A stretch of 64,000 bases of DNA, taken from Lonicera japonica. Its lineage: Eukaryota; Streptophyta; Magnoliopsida; Dipsacales; Caprifoliaceae. Positions 25,130 through 36,732 of the stretch are shown here, one piece after another. The notes beneath the pieces are model-generated. The model made no database searches and was not told where the DNA came from. It saw only the letters and a program-made list of their open reading frames with translations. Both the position numbers and the translations under genes were made by a program. The DNA lies in contig CM038464.1 in NCBI GenBank assembly GCA_021464415.1, forward strand, positions 2,976,001-3,040,000, in the 5' to 3' direction. The first letter of the stretch is position 1; each line of letters opens with the position of its first letter.

Positions 25130-25590
25130 TTTTAAAATTGGCATCAGTAATGCCGTCTTCTCTTTTAAAACATTGACCATTCCGTGTTTTAAAAAAAAAA
25201 ATCTTTTTTAAAATTGGCATCAATAATGCTGTTTTTAAAGATGACATTGGAATGCTTTTATCAAATTTTTGCCTAAAAGTGGCATCACTGATGCCGTTTT
25301 CAAAAATTAGAAATATATAAATGTTAAAATTGGCATTGCGGATACCTTTTTCTATGTTGAAATTGGAATTACTGATGCCGTTTTTAACAATTTTACAAAT
25401 TTGTATTTTAAAAAATGGCATCGATGATGCCGTTTTAAAAGTTGAAATTGGTATTATTGATGCCGATTTTACTTACAAAATTGGTATCACTGATACCACT
25501 TTTAAAAACACACTATATTGGGAACAAAGATGGAGAGGGTACTATTTTGGGAACAAAGATTTTTGAAAACACTATATTGGGAAAAAAGTC
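25130..25590 (-). repeat. Right terminal inverted repeat of the MULE
   Basis: This is the inverse of 19794-20245. The frame on plus at 25321-25566 and the one on minus at 19818-20063 are near-identical because they read the same repeat, not because a gene is duplicated. Confidence 0.85.
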
Positions 25591-25600
25591 TTATTTTAAA

Positions 25601-26890
25601 CCTATCCACTTGATTTATAAATATATCCACCCTAAAAAAGAGGACAATTTAAGTATCATATAATTTTTAATAACAAAAATGCAAACTGTATGTTTGACTC
25701 CTAAATAACATGTAACCATTCATTTTAATAAATGTTATCTTACCAAAATATCCATAACTTCTCCCTTATGAGAAAACATAAGGGCTCACTTTGTTGGAGT
25801 TTTTAAGCATTTCTAGAATCCTAAATTCCTTTCCTTGGAGGTTTCCAATGTTTGGTTAGAGTTTTAAGGGAAAATTTAGGATTCCAAAGAAAGTTAATTC
25901 TCCCATTTTGTCAAAATTTATTCCCTTCAAATTTTAGGGTGAAAGCTTTTTTATTCCTCAGGAATCCTCTATTTTTTGTTAAAAGACAAATATACCCTAA
26001 CATAAAACTCACTTCATTTCATGTAGTTTCATATGCAATTAACTTGATCTCATACTTACCGCCGACAAGACCTTGTGAGCAACAATCAACAATATTATAT
26101 CTAATTATGGCTAGGTATGTTCGATTTCTGTCTAGATCTCGTTTGATTTATAATGTTACTTCTATATAGTGCTATATACAACGAGTTCTTCAGTGAGTTT
26201 AATTCACTAGCCATATCTTGTTCGATTTCCACTGGACTCATACCCACGTGCACTAATCTCAGTATATACGTGTACATCATATGTATATATGTTTTTGTAT
26301 ATCTATCAGTACGTTTGAGTGTATATATATATATATATGTATTTCTGTAAATATACATGATTATATGTAAGACAGGGCTAAAAGTAAAAGATTTTAAATT
26401 ATTCAATTAAAAATTAGCTATTCAGATTAAAACTTTAATCTTAAAGTGAATTTTAGCCATTTTAAAGGAGTCTAAATCCACTTCAAAATAACTAATATCT
26501 TTAAAATACATACATAGTGCACACAAAATTATATCAGAGGAATAACCGGATAATTGCCCAAAAGTAAGAACTCACCTTTTAAGTAGTTAAATTCATATAA
26601 GATTGAAAACTTCTTTTTTTTACCTACAAATCTTACCCGATATTCTTACTGGAGCATTAAATGTGTTGTACTCTTATTGTATCTTGTGAAAGTACAACTC
26701 ATATAATACATTTGCTAAAAATATGTGGTAAGATTTATAAGTGTAGCATTGCTCTATAAGATTTTAGAGATCCAATATTTTGGCAAAGTGTGGTGTTATT
26801 TACACCCCACAAATCTATCAAAAACACCATCCTTCAAAATTTAATTAAAAACACATTTTAACACAACCTTATTTTTCACAAACACCCCTG
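25601..26890. other. Intergenic DNA without recognisable gene
   Basis: It is AT-rich, with an (AT)n microsatellite near 26320-26340. A self-complementary stretch around 25790-25930 (TTTCTAGAATCCTAAATTCC-like sequence against GGAAAATTTAGGATTCC) may be a small degraded MITE. No gene is supported. Confidence 0.4.
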
Positions 26891-27107
26891 TTCATTGCCT
26901 GATGTTAGGTGGGTGCTTAACAACACATTCTCCTTATGTAAATCGAGTTTATGTAAGTGCACTCACTTCTCATTAGACGAGTTTTATTTGAAAAGCACTA
27001 TAGTAATTCATTGCCTGATGTTAGGCGAATTATTACAAACAAACTCTCCCTAAGTGGGGCAAGTGTATATATCTGCACTCATATCTCATTAGACGAGTCC
27101 TAGGGAG
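26891..27107. repeat. 116-bp tandem duplication
   Basis: Two diverged direct copies begin TTCATTGCCTGATGTTAGG at 26891 and 27007. Each runs to a CTCATTAGACGAGT block. There is no coding role. Confidence 0.75.
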
Positions 27108-28359
27108 TGTTAGAGATAGAAATTTACCTTTGAGGGTGTTTGTGACAGAAATGAGGGTATAAACACTGCCTTTTGGAAAATCACTTAATAGAGTATTAAT
27201 TTTTATTTTTAGTATAAACAATAAATTCAGGCTTTGAATGAGGGGGTGAGGGCAAGGGGGAAGGGGATAATCTTTTCCGGTGGCACTTGAAACATGCCAT
27301 TAAGCCGTGGGCCACCGCCATTAATTCACAGCTAGTGACAATCTAAAAATAAAGTCGTTTTTTGGTGGTTTTAATCTCGCAATAACTTACTTGGGTTTTT
27401 ATTTGTTTGAAAGACCTTTGGGTGCAAATGCTGCAGTGGGCAGGAAAAAAACACCAGTTCCTGTATGAGGTTTAGATTCTTTTGTCACTCTAGGAAGAAA
27501 AACACCAGTCCCTGGTTTTAAATTGCCTCCAAAACCCTAATCAATGAAATAGAGATATAAATAACGTGACAAACTCTACTTCTGTAGTTATGCAAACTAA
27601 CAAGAAAAACATATACATTACTCTATCTTTTCGTACCTTTCAAATCAAGAGTACATTGATGTTTATAATTTCATATTATACGTTTTGAAAAATGAACATA
27701 TTAATCTTAAAATGGTCAATGTTTTAAAACAAGTCCTATAAAACTTTTGTTGTGTAATCCAATACATAATACATTCATTTGTCTCGAAAAGATAACTGGA
27801 ATTTTACTTCGGGACAACCTAAGAAAAATAGTGCGATGGCTAATTTAAAACAGGGGAGAATATGCAATTTACTGAAATATTTTAATGCATGGATTCTTTT
27901 GGATTTATGCAGATTTTAATAAGTCCATGGATTTCTGCAGATTTTAATAAGTTCATCAAAAAAATAAAAAATCAAAAATCAAAAGACAAAAGACAAACAA
28001 TAAAATAAATTAATTACGAGTTTAAACTTTAAAGTAACATTATCAAAAATGTAAAGACAATCAGCAAAATACATTATAAAAATTCATACAGTTCCATTCA
28101 ACCATCATTATGATTATCATAACCATCTTCATTCTCATTGTTGTCCTCTTAATTTCCATTCTCATTATTTTATAACCACCTATTTACTTAAAAAATTAAA
28201 GGCGACAATTTTTTATGATTTTCTTATAGTCATTAATTGAATTTTACACTTGATACTATGTTTTGTTTATATGTTATTATTATTTATATTTCATACTAAT
28301 TATTCAATTCTTAGTATATACGTATTCATTAATGAATTTAATGGCATTTGTCAAGCAGT

Positions 28360-28393
28360 ACAATCACGTGCAATGCACGTGTATAAAAACTAG
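28360..28393 (+). mobile_element. Helitron-type 3' terminus
   Basis: A perfect short palindrome, CACGTGCAATGCACGTG (28365-28381), is followed eight bases later by CTAG at 28390-28393 and then T. A GC hairpin about ten bases before CTRR with insertion before T is the standard plant Helitron 3' end. The element body must lie to the left, but no matching 5' end could be assigned. Confidence 0.55.
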
Positions 28394-28399
28394 TTATAA

Positions 28400-30233
28400 T
28401 AAAAAATCAAAGGATAAATAATAAAAGAATTTTGATTACAAAGTGAATATGAATTATAACATTATTATTCCAGTGTATATCTATTAATTTAAAATCCACA
28501 TATGAACCAAATTGAGTACTTAAAATTTTTGAGATTTTGGTCAGATTACTATCTGGAATATTATAAAAGTGTAATAATGCATGCTGTATTAGTCCATGTA
28601 ATGAATTACTAAAAAAAATAAAATATGTTATGTCCCTAGCCTTCGCTTACAGTAAAAAATTAACATTTATTACATAATAGGTGAACCGAATTTACTTTTG
28701 TAAACCGACTTTAACTATGGATGATTTATGCACCCACAAAATTAGACTTCTCACTCCACTAGTATTTTTTAATGAAATTGACATGAATTGTTTTTAAAAA
28801 TTTGAACGATAATTAGCGGTCTAACCATTTGAAATTATATTAATGCGTGATAACCACATTATTAGTAAAAGAGAGAATAAAGACCTTATAGGGATGAAGC
28901 AAAAATTAATGCGTTCATCACATAATAAGAAATTTGGATTTTGAGTTAAAGGTGGAGGGTGAAGGGGGGGGGGGGGAGAGTGTTTAGTAAAGTTCTTAAA
29001 GGAATTAAAAATCCATCTGAAATCTCTAGGTAAGTGAGAAGATTTGAAGATGGATTTTTATGTATAAAAAAAGTTTTACAATCCACCAAAATCCACCAAT
29101 AATTAAAATCCTACTAAGTCATTAGACTTTTGAATACCATAAGATTTAGATGGATTTTTTAAAATCTCAATTGAATACATCATGATTTTAAAAGATTTTT
29201 TAAAATTTCAATTGAATACCCATGAACTTTAAAAATCCATAAAAATCCAATAGATTCTAAATCCAATACACCCCCCCTTAATTCCATAACTATATATTCA
29301 AATTAAAAGTCCACTACTTTTTCTTTCTTTCTTTCTTTTTTATGTCGATCGCAAATTAAAACTATCAAGTACAAAACTTCATTATTATAGTACAAGATAT
29401 ATATATCCATATCTCTGTGTGTGGGGGGGGGGGGGGGGTCGCCCCTCCCTACTACATATGGACTATTTTTTGGAATATATATATATATATGGATGTATGC
29501 GTAAAACTTGAAATTTTAAGGTTTGTATCCACAAGTGCAAACGCACACGAGTCACATGTTTCCCTTATTTTCTTGAATGCTTAATTGCTTATAAGAGGTG
29601 ACTTTTTATAAACCCGTCAATTTTTTTTCGAAGTTTTCAAATGGAGCTTGCCCTTTTTCATTCCATTTTTCCACCTTTAGTAAATCACTTTGGCCAATAA
29701 TTTCTCATTTACCCCATAGCTATTTTGAGCAAAGAAATATACGATTTTAATATCCTCACGGACGAGAATACTAATCTATAATAACCTTTCATAATCGAGT
29801 GTAAAGTCCTACTAAACATTACTCTCAAAATCGCTCAAAAATAGTTTTTTTTTTTTTTACCATTTTTCCAACACTACCAAGGTAAATCTTTTCTTAAATC
29901 TACTTTTAATATTAGGTATAATTTATTTCTTGATTACTTTCATAATATATTAATAGTATTTCTTGATTAATTACATAATATTATTAATACTATTATATTT
30001 GCGTTAAAATTTTTTAGTTTTAAATATGTTTTTGTGTGCTTTGAATTTCATTCCCCCTAACTAAATTCATGGATCCACCATTGCATATATCACTTATTAT
30101 AGTTCATACTGAACTTGTTATATATCCTTTAAGAAAAGGTCATGCAAATTAAACAATACAGTATCAAGAGAGTATATATACATTAATTATATATTGTTCT
30201 TAACTAAAAATTAAAGGCACGTATTAAATCACC
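28400..30233. other. Intergenic DNA; possible MITE and poly(G) runs
   Basis: No gene is seen. A stretch from about 28955 to 29283 starts in a G run and ends in a C run followed by TTA. Its interior is rich in AAAATCCAT/ATGGATTTT motifs on both strands, so it may be a degraded MITE. A second run of 16 G is at 29423-29438. Confidence 0.4.
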
Positions 30234-30290
30234 TTAGAGCATCTCTAATAGGCACGTGTAAACACATAAGATCTATATAATAAGGAAAGG

Positions 30291-31365
30291 TTTTTTTGAC
30301 TAAAGATGTTTTGAAATTCTATCTAACCAATGGTCTAGATTTAGTTTGATAAATTTACTTTTTCTTACACACATTTTAGACCCTAGGATGTGGTTTATCT
30401 CCAAGAAGCATTCTCCACCTTTCATTTGTTTATTTCTACTCACTTTACACCTTTAGATTAAAGTGCTCCACCTACTAATATACTCCACCCACACACAATT
30501 AAAACAAACCCAATTTATCTCTCCTTTTTTCTTTAAACTTAAAAATATAGTAACTTTTAATCAAAGTATATATTTTTAATAATATATATATATATATATA
30601 TGAAACCTATTCATGAATACCTATAAAATAAGATTCATTATTATTATAAAATTATGTATAATTTTTTTTTTTACCTATATAACTTAACATTTTAGTGATT
30701 TTAAATTTATTTTACTTTCATATTATGATTTAAGTATAAACTTCTTAAAAAAAGAATTCTCACTTTCATAACAATTAAATTATTTTAGACTTTCGTATTT
30801 TTTTTATATAATTTTTAAATTAAAAGTTTTTTTTTTTCCTTTTGAGGTGTAATCATATACCTCACAACAACACTTATCCGTTATCTAGCTTTACATTTTC
30901 ACTTATTGTTAAATTAATTATGTCTTCGCCAGAGTACAATATAGTTTTGATAATAATACCGCCCATTATCTAACTTAGATTATGTTAATAGATAAAACCA
31001 TCACTAAATGTCAAATTTAATTTATTTCTTAAAAGACAAACAATTCACAAACTATCGTTATTGTCTTTCTTTTTAAAAAAAAATGGTATTCTCTAAAATA
31101 ATAAAAAAACAAAAGTATTATTTTTTTTAAAAAAATGTTATTTTGTTAGATTATTAATGTTTTATACTTTTTATTGAAGAAATTAAAGATGTTTGTATTG
31201 CAAAAACTATGGTATTTTGATTTAATTTTGACCAAATAGGAACGGTCATATATCTATATTTCCTATAAACTACATCGTCTGACTAATACTTTTAAATGAA
31301 AATATTGGTTATTTAAACTTTTTCATAATTTTGTTTGTAAATAATTTATTAAGTTAACTTTGTTT
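30291..31365. repeat. Direct segmental duplication, copy A
   Basis: It starts near TTTTTGACTAAAGATG and ends near TTAACTTTGTTTCG. It shares long blocks with copy B, for example TAGACCCTAGGATGTGGTTT and AATAGGAACGGTCATATATC. It has an extra 270 bp (about 30860-31130) that copy B lacks. No coding frame. Confidence 0.8.
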
Positions 31366-32175
31366 CGACTAAAGTGCTTTTGAAATGCTACATAATCAAA
31401 GATTTAGATTTAGTTTGACAAATTTACTTTTCCTTGCACATATTTTAGACCCTAGGATGTGGTTTATCTCCAAGAAATATTCTCCACCTTAGATTTGTTT
31501 ATTTCTACTCACTTTGCACTTTTAAATTAAAGTATTCCACCCACTAATATACTCCACCCACACACAATCAAAACAAACCCAATTTCTCTCTCCTTTTTTC
31601 TTTAAACTTAAAAATATAATAACTTTTAATCAAAGTATATACTTTTAATAAAAAATATATATTTGAAACCTACTCATGAAAACATATACAATGAGATCCA
31701 TTGTTATTATAAAATTATGTATAAAAAAATATTTTTTTTACCTATATAAGTTAACATTTTGGTAATTTTAAATTTATGTTACTTCATATTATGATTTAAG
31801 TAGAAACTTCTTAAAAAAATAATTCTCACTTTCATAACAAATAAATTATTTTAGACTTTCATTTTTTTATATAATTTTTAAATTAAAAGATTTTTTTTTC
31901 TTTTTGAGGTGTAATCAATATACCTCACGTTCCTATTAGACTTTCATAACAAATAAATTATTTTAGACTTTCATTTTTAATGAAAAAATTGAAGATATTT
32001 GTATTGCAAAAAAATATGGTATTTTGATTTAATTTGGACCAAATAGGAACGGTCATATATCTATATTTCCTATAAACTATATCATCCGTCTAATTCTTTT
32101 GAATGAAACTATTGGTTATTTAAACTTTTTCATAATTTCATTTGTAAATAATTTATTACGTTAACTTTGCTTTTA
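31366..32175. repeat. Direct segmental duplication, copy B
   Basis: This is the diverged second copy of 30291-31365, beginning CGACTAAAGTGC and ending TTAACTTTGCTTT. A short internal repeat of CATAACAAATAAATTATTTT around 31830 and 31945 sits at the point where copy A carries extra sequence. No gene. Confidence 0.8.
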
Positions 32176-32987
32176 TTCTATATTAAAAAAAATCAAGTTA
32201 TCTTTAGTAGACAATAAATAAATTAGCTTTGAAAGTTAAATCTAAAAGGTTTTACAACCAATTTTTATGATACAACTTGATTTAGTAAATTTGTCAGGTG
32301 CACTTTAAATTTGTTAAAAATATCGATAATTTTAGGTATCAATTATATGGTATACATAGTTTTAAAGATGAGGAACATAATTATTAATTTCTCTCCGTGA
32401 TGGTGACAAGGTTGGGTATCATCTTTTGTATAACAAAGATTTGTTTGTCTCTTTATGTTTCGGTACGTAGTGGTTACACAAATTAAATTGTAGTGCCATC
32501 GGCACGGGCATACCCTAGTTTGTGTAAAATTTATACATTGTGTATAATTTTTGGTGTTCCAATGGTGTTGTGTAAAACATGCCATGTCATCTTTTGTGTA
32601 AAATAAGTGTGTATTTTACACATCCATCTCATCATTTTTTCTCTCCAACTTTTTAAAAAAACTTCAAAATAGTATAATTAAAAATTAAAAATATATTTTG
32701 TAATAAAACTTGCATATTTGAATTCTACTCATCAAGATCTTTAAATCAATACCCACTTTGACTATTTAATTATAAATAAAAAATATTTATAAAAAATGTT
32801 GAATATTATATATTCCATGTGTTTCCATATAATTGGTGTATCATAATTTTACGCAAGACTATAAGTTTGAACCATTGGAGCAAAAGTGAGAATGTGTATA
32901 ATTTATGTGTAAAACAACTTTTTATCAACCAAATGTCAATTATTTAGAACACATCAATTTTACACATTACTATTGTAGATGATCTTA

Positions 32988-34642
32988 ATCCCGGCCAAAC
33001 CCTATTTTTATTGTTTTTATCAACATATTAAATCACCAACATTTATATAACTAAGACCTCAGCGATATGTTTTAAATCCTTTTTTGGTTTTCCACTGAAT
33101 TTAATTGTTTGCGCTGTGGATAAGAATTTTTTTTTATATGGAAAAGTAAAAATGAAATTTGAAGAACGGGTGGCCAAATTTTAGTCATCTAGCTGGTTTT
33201 TCAACTTGCAAAAAGTTGGTTTTTTTTTTTCCAGTTATATTAAAAAAAGGAAGAACAAAAAGCATCTCAATGTATCCGGTTACAAAAAAAAAAAAAAAAA
33301 AAAGCGAGCCCATGGCCTGTGTATGTACTTATCATGAACACACACAAACAAAAGAAAAAAAAAATAGTTTGTAAAAAGTTTGGAGGTAAATATACAGCGG
33401 GGGGGGAGAGATGTGAAGTGAATTAGTTGAGCCCACGTGAAGCTAATTCATGTTGGTTTATATGATGATGATGTTGTTAATGGCACTGAATTTGGACCCA
33501 TTTTAGCACAGGCGGCTCTGAATTTGAAGGAAATTTAAGTCAGCCATTTTCACCACCATCAAACAAATCACAAAATGGCTACAAATACAATGGGTAATGA
33601 CATATTGACATTTACCGGGTTTCAACATATAGTAATGGGATTTTGCTCATTCGTGAAAAATTATAATTTCATTTTATTTATTTTTTGTGAAATTAAAAAA
33701 ATAAAATAAGATTGGGACATAATCAAGCTACAATATATATCTCAACATAGTAAACAACTTTTTCCATTTTAAGTTACAAGTCTCACTTTGATTTTAGATT
33801 TATTTATTTTTATTACTTTTATATATATTAAGAAAAATAAGAGAATTAATTTTGAACTGGAGAAATATTGTTTTAAAAAATGCAAGTCTTAATTTTGTAA
33901 AGAAGGGAACATATTTATTTAACTAAAACTTTCAAGCAGAAGGGGGGAAGGTTAAAGGCTACACCTTTGTTAGAGGAAATCGCAATGAATTCCTTTTAGA
34001 AAGTACCAATTGAGGACATCGAAGTTTAGGATATTTTTGAAAAGGTCAAAGTAAAATTGGACAGACTGCAGCAACATCACAAGGCGTATAGTACAATATT
34101 TAGGAAAAAATGTGTTTCTAATACACTTTTTTTTTCTTTTTGAAATTTCAATTTAGGAAAGACGGATTCATAACCGTTTAGCTTTTCCACTCAGTAATTC
34201 TCATCTGGTTAATTACAAACCAGTGTATCTGACAAATGACCTGAGTTAAAAAAGAAAAATTCCAAATTGGGTTGGCAATTTTCACACAAAACCAGCTCAT
34301 TGGTAACTTACTTCACAATATAATACTTCCATCAATTCAACACTAATTTATCCCCTTTTTTATTTAACGAAAAGTAATAGCATATAATTATAAACCAATG
34401 ATTCAAAAACAACACAGGAGAAATCTCGAACCAGCCACATTTCTCATACTGCTAGAAAAATACTAGCGTGTTTTCTAAGCGGTACAACTTGTAAATTTAT
34501 GTTTGGTGCGCAAGAGATCACCACTGTGAAGCACGTAGCAGTTAGATTTTACTATTTTGTGCAACTAGAATTTATTCAAACTATTTCTTCCTTCTATTAT
34601 TATTCTCCAATACAAGGGACACTTTTTGCTTACATGGAGAGT
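32988..34642. other. Intergenic DNA downstream of the 34.6-kb gene
   Basis: It is AT-rich with A and G homopolymer runs (33283-33302, 33400-33407). No gene, RNA or element end is supported. The last few hundred bases before 34643 should include the 3' untranslated region of the minus-strand gene. Confidence 0.4.
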
Positions 34643-36720
34643 TCAGTAAGTCCACTCCTCCGGTAAACAGATTTCATCTGACTCTTTATTTTCTGGAACT
34701 TGCCTTAAATGTTTCCAACCTGACAAAAGAAAGAAAAATAAAACGTTTGAAACTTGTAAATATTGCAAGAAAATGAATAAACATCGCACAAATTACACGC
34801 ATATATCATGTATAGAAGAACAGAACTTTTAACATGTGTCATCTTCTATTAGACATAACACCTTATTACATTGCCGCAGAAATTAAGTTGGATTCGTCAC
34901 CAAGCAACTTAAAAAAGGCTCCAAGCAAACTTTCTTTTAGCTTTCATTTTCGACCTATGCTAAAAGTACAAAAGCTACTACAATTCGATTGGATACCATA
35001 TCTCCAAAAACGTTGGGTTCAAACCAATCAAACCCCCAAGACTAATTAATATAGGATTTTATTTAATTTACTCTTCTTCGTTTCGAACTAAGCATCCTCA
35101 CTCGAAAGCCAAAACTTTTTCTGAAATTAATCAATGGTCAAAAACCTAAACATGTTAACCTTTTTTAAGGAACGCCGTGCCACACTTAAATTCAAGACGT
35201 CCCGGAAAGAAAAGTTCAGCTCTTAATTTAGATGCGACAAGTATCTCTTCTAAATCATTTACTTTTTATGATGTATATCACACAGACCTTTTCTCTTGTA
35301 ACGCATAATTAGGACCTTCCTCTTGTTTTAAATACCTGCTTCGCTCTCATCTTTTCTTTTTTGTAACGCCCACTATGAATTCCACATGGATGCTGACTGG
35401 ACAAAATTTCAAACAAGAGAAGATGCGGGTGTAATATTTTATAAAATAAAGCCGAAAGGCATATGAAGACTCGACCATTATGCTACTTATCCTTTTTTTT
35501 CAATTTTTTTCTTTTAATTATTTGTATTCACATGTGCATGAAAATCTAGTATTTTATAAAATGTTGGATATTTTGCCAATAATAACACTCCAACCAAGTC
35601 CTTTAATACGTACATTAAGCCTTGCAAACGTGATCGCTATGAAAAACAAATGCCTACTTCAAAGGAAATATATTACCAAAAACAAGAACGGGTAATTAGT
35701 GAGATTAGTTGAAGCAGGCTGAGCTTGACTGCACACACCAGTAATGCATTAAATAAACAAGCAAGACAATTCTATATATGCAAAATTTCCGAAAGTAAAT
35801 TAGATTCACTTTTAAGAACTCGACAAACTAGCTCATAAAGTTTCAAGTTTAGTAACTTACTTTTTTCCATTATGCAAACAGAGGCAGGTGAAACTGCAAA
35901 ACTGTCTCTCCCTTGAAGTGGTTTATATTCATTGATACCATTTATAACACGGGGAATAAAGACTCCGGTCCCTCTAGAATACCTCCTCGAACTTCTAGTA
36001 GATCCATGCTCAAAGATGCCGACCTCCATTGACAAAATGCATCAAAAAATATTTAGAAACTCAACAACGGGTCACAAACTTACTCACCCCCAGGGGTTGG
36101 GGGTAGGGGGAGAGGATGGCATTGTAAACAAAATAATATGGATAATCATACAATTTAGAGGAATTTCCTTTTGAGGTCTAATTCCTTTTCTACTTTTACT
36201 TATTTGGTTTACTAAAAAAGATGGATTGTACATATTCACAGCAGCCAGTGAACAAATAGTAGTGGCTAATCAATTTAACTGCAAGCAGTCTACCTGAGTG
36301 TGAATCCATGCTGCAGGAATGTAGGAGTGAATGTAGGAGTAAAACACTCGAGAGACTGATCCAAAATCATAAGAACTGAGAACTCTTTTGGAAACTTCAT
36401 TTCCAAAGACACAAGCCAGATTCACCTTAACACCAAGAAGACCCTAAATTTAAGTTCAACAAAAACATCGGATCAACGAATATGTATTTCTGCAATAAAA
36501 TGGCACCCTTTTTAAAGAAATATATAAAGGATTGAAAACTTACAGTGGATGAAGTTTTGAAAGCAGGGCTGATTGACTTGTCCAAAACGTGTGTGGCACG
36601 TCCTTTAAAAGGATTGCCAAAAGCAGCTTTGTGGTTAAACTTATCAGACATAATTTCTTGGTAGACATCAAATGGGAGCCACTTTTCACCATCCTCAAGA
36701 TTTTCTGGGAAGTCGATCAT
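34643..36720 (-). CDS. Plant protein of unknown function, 4 exons, 188 aa
   Basis: Exons in transcription order are 36720-36544, 36443-36294, 36023-35861 and 34719-34643 (TGA stop). All borders are GT-AG, and the 567 bases stay in frame. The chosen start is the ATG at 36720 (MIDFPENLEDGEKWLPFDVY); an in-frame ATG at 36732 would add four residues. Visible features are an acidic N-terminus with several aromatic residues, a Tyr-rich middle (VFYSYIHSYIPAAWIHTQ), a basic patch followed by GTGVFIPR in exon 3, and a conserved-looking end LPEEWTY. There is no signal peptide or membrane segment. I do not recognise a named family. The consistent splicing and lack of stops argue that it is real. Intron 3 is 1141 bp. 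Confidence 0.65.
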
Positions 36721-36732
36721 GGTAAACACCAT

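Larger units (their letters stand above)
19794..25590 (+). mobile_element. Mutator-like element (MULE) with long terminal inverted repeats
   Basis: The element is 5797 bp with termini GATTTTTTTCCCAATAT and its inverse counterpart (GACTTTTTTCCCAATAT read from the right). A perfect 10-bp duplication, TTATTTTAAA, flanks it (19784-19793 and 25591-25600). The inverted repeats extend about 450 bp inward on both sides. Inside are a remnant of a mudrA-type transposase (22262-23144), a broken two-exon reading frame (23982-24547) and a GC-rich patch (about 20317-20570). The catalytic middle of the transposase is missing, so it cannot move on its own. Confidence 0.9.
30237..32984. mobile_element. Probable TTA-flanked non-autonomous element with internal duplication
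   Basis: The left terminus GAGCATCTCTAATAG... is matched at the right by the inverse of GATCATCTACAATAG..., and both arms continue with a GTGTAAA block. TTA is found on both sides (30234-30236 and 32985-32987). The interior has no transposase. It contains two large direct copies of one segment (about 30291-31365 and 31366-32175). The terminus resembles that of the 14124-14619 family. Confidence 0.5.

Noticed and set aside
28955..29283. MITE with G-run and C-run ends
   Set aside because: The ends are low-complexity and no reliable target duplication could be set, so it is only mentioned in the intergenic entry.
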